From assembly GCA_011390385.1 (NCBI GenBank), contig JAABSN010000034.1, positions 1 to 24,388 on the forward strand: 24,388 bases of DNA. Direction: 5' to 3'. The notes beneath the pieces were generated by a model. It had not been told where the DNA came from. It saw only the letters and a program-made list of their open reading frames with translations, and ran no database searches. Shown piece by piece: positions 1 through 6,256 of this stretch. Within the stretch, counting starts at the first letter, position 1. Each line of letters opens with the position of its first letter. The translations under genes and the position numbers were made by a program. The stretch comes from Thioalkalivibrio nitratireducens. Lineage in GTDB: Bacteria; Pseudomonadota; Gammaproteobacteria; Ectothiorhodospirales; Ectothiorhodospiraceae.

Positions 1-787
1 GTTGAGGCGGTGATGCTTCTGCGTTCCTGTCCGGCGCTGTAAACGCGATGTTGTCGATCCGGCTTTCCTTGCCCATGGGCTGGATCCGGATCCGGTCGCC
101 GGCGTTGATGGCGCCGCTGACGATCGTTCCGGACACGGCCGCTTGCCCGTTTTCTCCGAATTCGGCGTTGTCGACATTGAACCGGAACGGCAAGCGAGGC
201 CGGGCCTGCCGGGACTCTGCGGCAACGGTCAGGAAAGTGGCAAGCGTTTCCTGAAATCCCCAACCGGGCGTGCCGCCGTCGAGAGCGGATGCGGACGGAT
301 GGGTTGGGACTGCCAGCACCACGGCCTGGATGAGGCCGATGCGATGGGCGAGTTCTCCGAATTCCGACTCGAGCGTGCTCAGGCACGGATCGCGAGGATC
401 GCGATCGGCGGTACCGTGCACGGCCAGCGCGACATGCTGGATGCCCAACCTTGCAAGGAGATATGCCTGGCGGCGCACCAGGTGGGAAAGCTCGTGGCCT
501 CCAGCGACCGCAAGGATCGCCACGTCCGCATTCCTTGCGGCCACGAGTTCGCTGTAGCGGAACGGTTCGGCAGGCAGGACAGCCTCGATCTCGATGTGCC
601 GCGCCGGTGAGGGAACAGCGGGCTCGGTTCCAGGCCCGGAGTGATCTACGCCGTCGGCCCAACGGGCAAGGTATGCCCGCAGAGCGGCTGGTTCGACCCC
701 ATGTCCCACGCCCAGTACCAGTCGAAGTACGGCCGGACTGGCAACGGGAGAACCGGGCTTGTGGATTGAGTGATCGGGCGCTGACAT
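1..787 (-). CDS. CysN-like protein lacking GTPase motifs (partial, runs off left edge)
   Basis: I read 262 open codons from an ATG at 787 to the window edge. The start is backed by an AAGGAG six bases upstream. The protein aligns by eye with CysN, the GTPase subunit of ATP sulfurylase: an LRLVLGVG strand at the P-loop position (about 21-28), an RRQAYLLARLGIQHVALAV segment (105-123) matching the CysN helix and strand before NKMD, and an EF-Tu domain-2-like stretch at about 200-249 (VSGTIVSGAINAGDRIRI). The catalytic features are gone. The P-loop reads GVGHGVEPA with no GK[ST], switch I and DTPGH are deleted, and NKMD is replaced by HGTAD. It should therefore not bind or hydrolyse GTP in the usual way. 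The open frame and good ribosome site argue for an expressed pseudo-enzyme over a decayed gene. It follows a SLC13 permease on the same strand with a 201-base gap. CysN ancestry is a judgement by eye; function unknown. Confidence 0.7.
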   Translation of the reverse strand, partial: MSAPDHSIHKPGSPVASPAVLRLVLGVGHGVEPAALRAYLARWADGVDHSGPGTEPAVPSPARHIEIEAVLPAEPFRYSELVAARNADVAILAVAGGHELSHLVRRQAYLLARLGIQHVALAVHGTADRDPRDPCLSTLESEFGELAHRIGLIQAVVLAVPTHPSASALDGGTPGWGFQETLATFLTVAAESRQARPRLPFRFNVDNAEFGENGQAAVSGTIVSGAINAGDRIRIQPMGKESRIDNIAFTAPDRNAEASPPQ

Positions 788-988
788 CGTAACTCCTTGT
801 CGTCTTCTTTCGCGAGATGGGCCAGCGCGCAAGTCTCGCCCGATCCCGCGTGCGGTGCAAAGCCACATGACGTTGTCCGGTCCGATTCCTTAACGCTTGG
901 CGAGCCAAGGGAAAGGCAGAAATCCATCGGCATCGGCCGACATCCGTCGCGTTATCCGGCGGCAATTTGCACGATGAAGCCCTCGTGG

Positions 989-2755
989 TCAGAAGGACCA
1001 GACCAGAGGAATCACCGCGATGGCCACCAGTGAGGTCACGATGGTCATTGGGATGCCGGCACGCAGGTAGTCACTGAAACGATAGCCGCCGGGACCGAAG
1101 ACCATGAGATTGGTCTGGTAGCCGATGGGGGTCGCGAAACTGGCCGAAGCAGCCATCATGATTGCGATCGCAAACGGTAACGCACTCACACCCAGATCTC
1201 CCGCCACCGCGAAGGCAATGGGAAAGACCAATACCGCGGCAGCGTTATTGGTGATGACCGCTGTGAACAGGGCAGTGGCCAGATAGATCATCACCAGATT
1301 CGTCCATGGATCGCTTCCCGCCAGGCCCACGAGGCCGAGTGCCAGTGTCTGAGCGAGTCCCGTTGTCTCCATCGCAGCCCCGACGCCAAACGCAGCAGCG
1401 ATGGTGAACAGAACCGGCCAGTCGATACTGTGCCGCGCACTCTCCAGGGTCACGCAGCGGGTCAGCACCATCAGGGCCGCGGCCATCAGTGCGCCTTCCA
1501 GCATGGAAAACAGGCCGCTGGTGACACTGACCACCATCGCAAGCAGGATGCCGGCTGCGAGCAGGGCGCGGTCGTGCCGAGGGGTCGCGCGTTCCTCGAT
1601 CCGGTTGACCAGAAAAAAATCCCGGCTGTTGCGGTTCTGCATCTGGAACCCGGGTCCCGCTTCGATCAGCAGCGTGTCGCCCGCTTGCAGCGCGATATCC
1701 CCGATCTTGCCTTTCAGGCGTTTCCCATTGCGCGCAACGGCGATGATGACCGCCTGGTAACGATTTCGAAACCCGGCATCACGGATAGTCTGACCCAGCA
1801 GCGGACAACTGTCCGAGACCACGGCCTCGAGTAGATGCCGGTCGGCACGATGTCCGTCGAGTTTGAACACCTGGCCGGTCGCCGGACGCAGACCGCGAAT
1901 TTTCTGCAGATCGACGACCGATTCGACCACACCAACGAACACCAGTCGATCACCACTGCGTAAGCGCTCCTGGGGCGACACGGCGGGAAGCACCGTACCA
2001 TCGCGATCCAGTTCGATGAGGAACGCGCCGGGGAGATGGCGCAATCCCGCGTCTTCGATACTGCGCCCTTCCAACGCCCCGTGGGGCTCCACTTCCATCT
2101 CGATGCTGTACTCGCGCGGATCGCTCAGCTGCGCGAGGACCGGCCGGCGGTCCGGTAGCAACCAGCGGCTGGTCAGAATCAGAAAAACCAGGCCGAAAAA
2201 CGCCACGGGCAATCCAACCCAGGCGATGTCGAATAATTCGAGGCCGGTACCGGTGCGATCGAGCAGCAGGCCGTTCACCACCAGATTGGTACTGGTGCCG
2301 ATCAGCGTGATCGTGCCCCCCAGGATCGCTGCGTAGGACAGGGGGAGCATCAATTTGGACACGGGGAGGTTGTGCTTGCTCGCCCACTCGCTGACCGCGG
2401 GGATCAGCATACCGACCACGGGCGTATTGTTGAGCAGGGCGCTCATCAGCGACACCGGCGCACTGAGGCGCCATTGCGCGTGGGACAAGGACCGGGGCCG
2501 CCCGAGCAGGTTGTGCACGATCCACTGAATCCCACCGGTCTCGCGTATGCCGGCGACCACCACGTACAGCGCGCCCACCGTGATCACGCCCTGGTTGGAG
2601 AAGCCGACGAAGGCCTCACCGGGGCCGAGGACACCGACAACCATCAGGATGATGACCGCGCCGATGAAGACCAGATCGGGAGCAGCGCGGGTGAGCGCCA
2701 GCAGACCGAACATGGTGGTCACGAGTGCAGCGGTGAACCAGGCTTCCCAGGGCAT
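989..2755 (-). CDS. SLC13/DASS-family anion permease with two RCK-C (TrkA-C) domains
   Basis: This 588-residue inner-membrane protein has the layout of SAC1/sulfate-type SLC13 permeases. An N-terminal membrane half (about 5-200) carries the ALLNNTP (106-112) and GTSTN (153-157) motifs. Two cytosolic RCK-C/TrkA-C modules follow (about 215-290 and 305-370; GDRLVFVG, GDTLLIEAG). A second membrane half (about 395-588) carries ITNNAAAVL (501-509) and GYQTNL (545-550). The paired SNT-like motifs are the sodium and anion sites of this family. The likely substrate is sulfate or another small anion, coupled to sodium. The CysN-like neighbour downstream favours sulfate, but this is inference. The frame stays open upstream for 316 more codons antisense to srkA. 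I chose the ATG at 2755 because family proteins start just before the WEAWFT membrane segment and a promoter lies behind it. There is no clear Shine-Dalgarno. Confidence 0.88.
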   Translation of the reverse strand: MPWEAWFTAALVTTMFGLLALTRAAPDLVFIGAVIILMVVGVLGPGEAFVGFSNQGVITVGALYVVVAGIRETGGIQWIVHNLLGRPRSLSHAQWRLSAPVSLMSALLNNTPVVGMLIPAVSEWASKHNLPVSKLMLPLSYAAILGGTITLIGTSTNLVVNGLLLDRTGTGLELFDIAWVGLPVAFFGLVFLILTSRWLLPDRRPVLAQLSDPREYSIEMEVEPHGALEGRSIEDAGLRHLPGAFLIELDRDGTVLPAVSPQERLRSGDRLVFVGVVESVVDLQKIRGLRPATGQVFKLDGHRADRHLLEAVVSDSCPLLGQTIRDAGFRNRYQAVIIAVARNGKRLKGKIGDIALQAGDTLLIEAGPGFQMQNRNSRDFFLVNRIEERATPRHDRALLAAGILLAMVVSVTSGLFSMLEGALMAAALMVLTRCVTLESARHSIDWPVLFTIAAAFGVGAAMETTGLAQTLALGLVGLAGSDPWTNLVMIYLATALFTAVITNNAAAVLVFPIAFAVAGDLGVSALPFAIAIMMAASASFATPIGYQTNLMVFGPGGYRFSDYLRAGIPMTIVTSLVAIAVIPLVWSF

Positions 2756-2840
2756 AGCGGCTGCACGTCCGAAGAGAGTTGAAACGGGGTGTTCCCCGAT
2801 GTTCGTGCTGTGGTCGGGTGGAGAAACCCGGAACGCCAAA

Positions 2841-2869
2841 AGTATCCGTTCGTCGCCAAGCCTCGTCAA
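2841..2869 (-). promoter_or_regulatory. Candidate sigma-70 promoter for the SLC13 permease
   Basis: On the minus strand TTGACG (2869-2864) and GATACT (2846-2841) are separated by exactly 17 bases, and lie about 86 bases before the permease ATG. Between promoter and start the leader has a small hairpin, CGGGG-AACA-CCCCG (2798-2785), of unknown role. The rest of the 300-base divergent gap to srkA shows nothing else I can name. Confidence 0.5.
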
Positions 2870-3019
2870 ACATGTGAAGCGGCTCCCGTAAGCGGTGCAA
2901 TTCGTTGCTGCTCGTTGCCACCCTGCGCCCGGATCCGGCGCAGGCTGCCGTGAAATGCAGACCCACCGATACCTCGCCAGGGAAACCGGCCCAGGGGTAT
3001 CGCGGTTCTTCATTTTGGA

Positions 3020-3049
3020 ATGACCTGCCGGTGGTCCGCGGCGTAGACT
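3020..3049 (+). promoter_or_regulatory. srkA: Weak candidate promoter for srkA, possibly giving a leaderless mRNA
   Basis: ATGACC (3020-3025) and TAGACT (3044-3049) are spaced 18 bases apart. Transcription would begin within a base or two of the GTG at 3056. No Shine-Dalgarno is present upstream of that GTG, which fits a leaderless message. The -35 match is poor. Confidence 0.25.
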
Positions 3050-3055
3050 GTCGGC

Positions 3056-4042
3056 GTGAACATCCATCCCTATGCGAGCCTGAAGCCGGAACTCATACTG
3101 GATGCAGTGGAAACCACCGGACTGCGCGCCGATGGGCGACTGCTTGCACTCAACAGTTACGAGAATCGCGTTTACCAGATCGGCGTCGAGGATGCACAAC
3201 CCGTGGTCGCGAAGTTCTACAGGCCCGGGCGCTGGTCGGAAGCGGCCATTCGTGAGGAGCACGGTTTCGCTCTCGAACTTGGCACTCAGGAGATTCCGGT
3301 CGTCGCCCCACTCATCGATGAGAGCGGAGAAACGCTTCACAGCCACCAGGGATTCTGGTTCGCCATCTATCCGCGCCAGGGCGGCCGCAGCCCGGATCTG
3401 GAGCAGCGCGAAAACCTCGTACGCATTGGGCGCTTCATCGCCCGCATCCATGCGGTCGGACGCGCCGGACACTTCGTCGCACGCGAATACATGGATACCG
3501 ATACGCTGGGTGAGATCGCGCGTGACGACGTGCTGGCAAGCGAGCGCTTGCCGCTCGAGCTGGAATCGGTGTACGAGGATCTGAGCGAGGATGTGCTCGA
3601 GCGCGCCGTGCGCAGGATCGCCGAGGCCGGCCCTGTGGCCATGCTGCGGCTGCATGGTGATACCCATCCAGGCAATATCCTCTGGACCGAGGCGGGTCCG
3701 CATTTCGTCGATCTCGATGATGCATGCACGGGTCCTGCAGTCCAGGATCTCTGGATGTTTCTCTCCGGCGATCGCGGCGAAATGGCCGAGCAGATGGGGG
3801 CTTTGCTCGAGGGTTACGAAACCTTCATGCCGTTCGATCGCCGCGAACTGGCGCTGGTCACGCCGTTACGCACCTTGCGAATCCTCCGGCACGCAGCCTG
3901 GCTGGCGCGCCGAGCGGATGACCCGGCATTCGTGCAGGCGTTCCCCATCTTCTACACGCCGCGTTACTGGGAAGGTCATATCCTTACCTTGCGCGAACAG
4001 GCTGCGGCGCTGGACGAACCGCCGTTGTACCTGGGTCACTGA
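3056..4042 (+). CDS. srkA: SrkA (YihE/RdoA) stress-response Ser/Thr protein kinase
   Basis: The protein has 328 residues, the same length as E. coli YihE, and can be aligned along its whole length by eye. Visible marks are LNSYENRVYQ (32-41, nucleotide loop), VVAKFYRPGRW with the ATP lysine K53, LRLHGDTHPGNILW (197-210) with catalytic D202 and N207, the metal-binding VDLDDA (218-223), and GPAVQDLWMFL. It is a cytosolic kinase of the APH/choline-kinase fold. In E. coli it is linked to envelope (Cpx) stress and survival under oxidative or antibiotic stress. The start is a GTG; the first residues correspond to the E. coli N-terminus after about ten residues, so no upstream extension is needed. 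It is monocistronic here: the dsbA partner seen in E. coli is absent and the next gene converges on it. Confidence 0.95.
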   Translation: MNIHPYASLKPELILDAVETTGLRADGRLLALNSYENRVYQIGVEDAQPVVAKFYRPGRWSEAAIREEHGFALELGTQEIPVVAPLIDESGETLHSHQGFWFAIYPRQGGRSPDLEQRENLVRIGRFIARIHAVGRAGHFVAREYMDTDTLGEIARDDVLASERLPLELESVYEDLSEDVLERAVRRIAEAGPVAMLRLHGDTHPGNILWTEAGPHFVDLDDACTGPAVQDLWMFLSGDRGEMAEQMGALLEGYETFMPFDRRELALVTPLRTLRILRHAAWLARRADDPAFVQAFPIFYTPRYWEGHILTLREQAAALDEPPLYLGH

Positions 4043-4074
4043 TGGTTGCAAGTGAAATCATGACCGCTCGCACA

Positions 4075-4098
4075 GGTCACTTCGGGTGACACGTGACC
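4075..4098. other. Inverted repeat between convergent srkA and rhomboid genes
   Basis: GGTCAC (4075-4080) and GTGACC (4093-4098) form a perfect 6-bp inverted repeat, with a nested alternative GTCAC-TTCGG-GTGAC. It lies 33 bases after the srkA stop. No T-tract follows on either strand, so it may be a mRNA 3' structure or a Rho-dependent end and not an intrinsic terminator. Confidence 0.3.
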
Positions 4099-4267
4099 AT
4101 GCTGATAACGTGAAACAACCTGGGTACGGTGCCAGGAGGCGCGGCCGAACTCGACCACGCCGGCTCTGAGCCCCAGGCTCCAGGGCCTCGAGCGGCGCAA
4201 GTCGCTGCGCCCATTGGCACCCTGCATCCTTCATCTTCGTGGGTGTCGCGTACCGCGAGCAGGATCG

Positions 4268-5014
4268 TTAGTCCCTCGATTTCGGATCGGAGCGTGGCTC
4301 CCCGGCCCGGCGCTGTTCCGAATCCTGCTCGATATCGATGACGCGTCCCTGATCCAGGAAGTGCGGGTTCGGGGCACGATCGTCCTCATCCTCCCAGTCG
4401 TAGCGTCGGTAGATCGGGAAGGGATCGTGGCGGTACAGCACCCAGCCCGATACAGCCCCCACGACCGCCCCGGCTAGATGCGCCTCGAAGGAGATTCCGG
4501 GGCTGCTCGGCACCACACCCCAGATCATGCTGCCGTACAGGAACAACACGATAAGCGCGAGTGCAATCGACAGCGCGTCACGGCGACGAATGCCGATTAC
4601 CGCCGCGAAGAACATCAGTCCGTGCGTCAGACCGCTGGCGCCGATATGGTAGGACTCGCGCGCGAACAACCAGACGCCGAGGCCACCGAGTAACCAGATC
4701 AGGGGGAGCGCGATACGGGTTGCGCGGGGGAAGCCGTAAATGCATAGAGCGCCGAGCACCCAAAGAGCAGGACCATTTGCCGACAGATGGGTCCAGGAGC
4801 CGTGCACCAGTGGTGCCGAAAGGATTCCGAGCATCCCGGCAGCATCGCGCGGCAGGATGCCCAGCCGGTAGAATTCGTCACCCACCACGGTCTGCAGAAG
4901 CTGAACAACGACCAGCAGCGCGACACCGAACAGGGGCCATATCAACGCCCGCCGGATGCGGTCGCGTTCCGCTGCCGGATCGGTCGGCGGCGCTGGTCGT
5001 CGCAGGTCGAACAT
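4268..5014 (-). CDS. Rhomboid-family intramembrane serine protease
   Basis: The protein has 248 residues and a six-helix rhomboid core. The HGSWTHLSAN motif (71-80) matches the family HxxxxHxxxN signature of TM2. GASG (125-128) carries the nucleophile S127, and EAHLAG (177-182) carries the catalytic H179. It would cleave transmembrane substrates within the inner membrane; the substrate cannot be told from sequence. A charged cytosolic tail of about 50 residues follows the last helix (YDWEDEDD, QDSEQRR). No strong ribosome site precedes the ATG at 5014, but the N-terminal RRPAPPTDPAAERDRIRRALIW fits a cytosolic lead into the first helix. It stands alone, convergent with srkA, and downstream of the terminator of the candidate regulatory RNA, so it needs its own promoter. 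Confidence 0.9.
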   Translation of the reverse strand: MFDLRRPAPPTDPAAERDRIRRALIWPLFGVALLVVVQLLQTVVGDEFYRLGILPRDAAGMLGILSAPLVHGSWTHLSANGPALWVLGALCIYGFPRATRIALPLIWLLGGLGVWLFARESYHIGASGLTHGLMFFAAVIGIRRRDALSIALALIVLFLYGSMIWGVVPSSPGISFEAHLAGAVVGAVSGWVLYRHDPFPIYRRYDWEDEDDRAPNPHFLDQGRVIDIEQDSEQRRAGEPRSDPKSRD

Positions 5015-5198
5015 GGGGTTACCATGCCATGACTGGCCGACCCAGCCAATGTCCCGGGTTGGGCCTTGGGTGGATTCGGTTCCGATCGAAGGACGTTTCG
5101 TCCGGAAGACGGGTCAGCGCTGACGGAAACGGGCCTCTACTCAGAGGGCTTCTCGCGTTCAGGCTGTATTGCCAGCGCCTGACCCGCCTGCAGAAGGC

Positions 5199-5237
5199 AA
5201 AAAAAAGGCTGGGTGCCCTTTTCCGAACACCCAGCCT
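5199..5237 (-). terminator. Strong intrinsic terminator (minus strand)
   Basis: A perfect 10-bp stem, AGGCTGGGTG (minus 5237-5228) with CACCCAGCCT (5215-5206), closes a 12-nt loop and is followed by eight T residues (5206-5199). It ends the candidate regulatory RNA, and could also end read-through from the response-regulator operon 350 bases upstream. Confidence 0.85.
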
Positions 5238-5486
5238 GCGACGACTTCCCTTTCCGCCCGCACTCCATTGCAGGGTGCCTCCATGCACGCCCCAAACTCA
5301 CCAAGGGCCTGAATCCGCGAACGTTCATTCTCATGAACTCAGTATCGCCTCTTTCTCCCCAACATCCGTGTCGGGGCTTTTTTTGCACGGCCTCGTCTTT
5401 CCTTGATGCCTGCCGTGTTACGCGACGCGCCGTTTTGCTGCCTGGGGGAACATCGGTTACGACCCGCATTTCTCTCTTCCTGTGTG
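5199..5486 (-). ncRNA. Candidate CsrB/RsmZ-like GGA-rich regulatory RNA
   Basis: The minus strand here would give a transcript of about 288 nt with ten GGA motifs, many in hairpin loops. In order they include: CACGGC/GCCGUG (5417-5412 with 5391-5386) enclosing AAGGA; an 8-bp stem with loop CGGA (5376-5357) whose core ACACGGAUGU fits the RsmA/CsrA consensus ACANGGANGU; two back-to-back hairpins with the same AUGGAG hexaloop (5288-5275 and 5274-5257); and a terminator whose loop holds CGGAA. A GUUCAU-GAGA-AUGAAC hairpin (5338-5323) has a GNRA loop only on this strand, and the ACACGGAUGU stem is continuous (G-U pair) only on this strand, so the strand choice has direct support. CsrB/RsmY/RsmZ RNAs sequester the translational repressor CsrA/RsmA. 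The 5' end is set from the predicted promoter. No coding frame of interest is present. Confidence 0.65.
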
Positions 5487-5492
5487 CGACCC

Positions 5493-5521
5493 AGTCTACC
5501 CAACCGGCGCAATAGTGCCAG
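5493..5521 (-). promoter_or_regulatory. Candidate promoter of the regulatory RNA
   Basis: On the minus strand CTGGCA (5521-5516) and TAGACT (5498-5493) are 17 bases apart; each matches four of six consensus bases. The predicted start is near 5486. A weak -35 next to a perfect palindrome (5525-5539) suits an activator-dependent promoter. Confidence 0.4.
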
Positions 5522-5524
5522 TCG

Positions 5525-5539
5525 TTTTCGCTGCGAAAA
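5525..5539. promoter_or_regulatory. Perfect palindrome TTTTCGC-T-GCGAAAA, candidate operator
   Basis: Two 7-base arms flank a single central base. The site ends three bases upstream of the proposed -35 of the regulatory RNA, where a class II-type activator would sit. It does not resemble the GacA box (TGTAAG-N6-CTTACA). The adjacent response regulator is one candidate binder, by position only. The rest of 5540-5590 shows nothing notable. Confidence 0.4.
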
Positions 5540-5590
5540 TTCGCACTACGGGAAAGGACAGGTGGCTTTATCTCGAGCCGTAACGAAAAA

Positions 5591-6256
5591 TCATGCTGCG
5601 TAGCCGTGCAGAACCAGCATCATGTACACCTCCCGATCCACGTTTGTCCCGAGCTTGCGGTGAGCACGCGCACGGTTGCTGTACACCGTTTTCGGCTCAC
5701 AATCGAGGAGTGTTGCGATTCCCTTCGGATGGAGCTGTTCCACGTGTGTGAGTTGCAGGATCTGGATTTCCAGCGCGGACAGACGCTCGAAAGGATCTGG
5801 CTCCCGGCATTCAAGAGCCGCGAGCATGGTCTTGTTGCGGTACCTCGACCCTGTCCCCAGGCATACCACTGCCTCGACCATCTCATCGAGGCTTCCCCCG
5901 CGCTTGGGAATGTACGCGTGGCAGAACCCCTGATTCAGCAATGAGCGGATGATCGGTAACCGATCCAGCCGCGACATCGCGATCACACCGTCATAGCGCT
6001 CACGGAGGTTGCCCCGGCGCATTTCGAAGAATCCGTTTTCCGGCTCCTTCAGAAACAGATCCATGATGATCAGTTTCTGACTGGATTCTCCATATTTGCG
6101 ATTGCCTTCGACTTTCTTCGATTCTTCCAGTGTCTCGAAAGCATGTACCGTCACTTCTCTGCCGATCCTCGGTTCCACGTCCTCGCCAAGCACGCGGGCA
6201 ATCTCCAGAAGTAGCATCAGTTCGTCGTCAATGACGGTGATTTCGAGCGGTTTCAT
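5591..6256 (-). CDS. Response regulator, receiver plus NarL/LuxR-type HTH
   Basis: The protein has 221 residues. The receiver (1-~130) has the acidic pair D10/D11 in TVIDDE, phospho-acceptor D66 in LIIMDLFL, the switch residue S95 in AMSR, and K118 in YIPKRGG. A C-terminal helix-turn-helix (about 157-204: LSALEIQILQLTHVEQ, GIATLLDCEPKTVYSNRARAHRKLG) is of the GerE/LuxR type. It is a DNA-binding output protein. Its ATG overlaps the 3' end of the hybrid kinase gene by 29 bases and has GGAG about seven bases upstream, so translational coupling and a cognate kinase-regulator pair are likely. The receiver is divergent around the phospho-site (the usual MDxxMP is MDLFLKEPENG). It is not an obvious GacA/UvrY orthologue. 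Confidence 0.88.
   Translation of the reverse strand: MKPLEITVIDDELMLLLEIARVLGEDVEPRIGREVTVHAFETLEESKKVEGNRKYGESSQKLIIMDLFLKEPENGFFEMRRGNLRERYDGVIAMSRLDRLPIIRSLLNQGFCHAYIPKRGGSLDEMVEAVVCLGTGSRYRNKTMLAALECREPDPFERLSALEIQILQLTHVEQLHPKGIATLLDCEPKTVYSNRARAHRKLGTNVDREVYMMLVLHGYAA

Noticed and set aside
2756..3703. 316-codon open extension of the SLC13 frame, antisense to srkA
   Set aside because: It has no SLC13 similarity and overlaps a well-recognised kinase. High-GC antisense frames of this sort are common, and the permease start and promoter fit 2755.
5357..5384. Hairpin followed by seven Ts on the plus strand, looking like a plus-strand terminator
   Set aside because: No plus-strand gene precedes it within 1.3 kb. 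Its stem has an A-C mismatch on the plus strand but is continuous on the minus strand, where it forms the ACACGGAUGU hairpin of the candidate RNA. It might still act bidirectionally.
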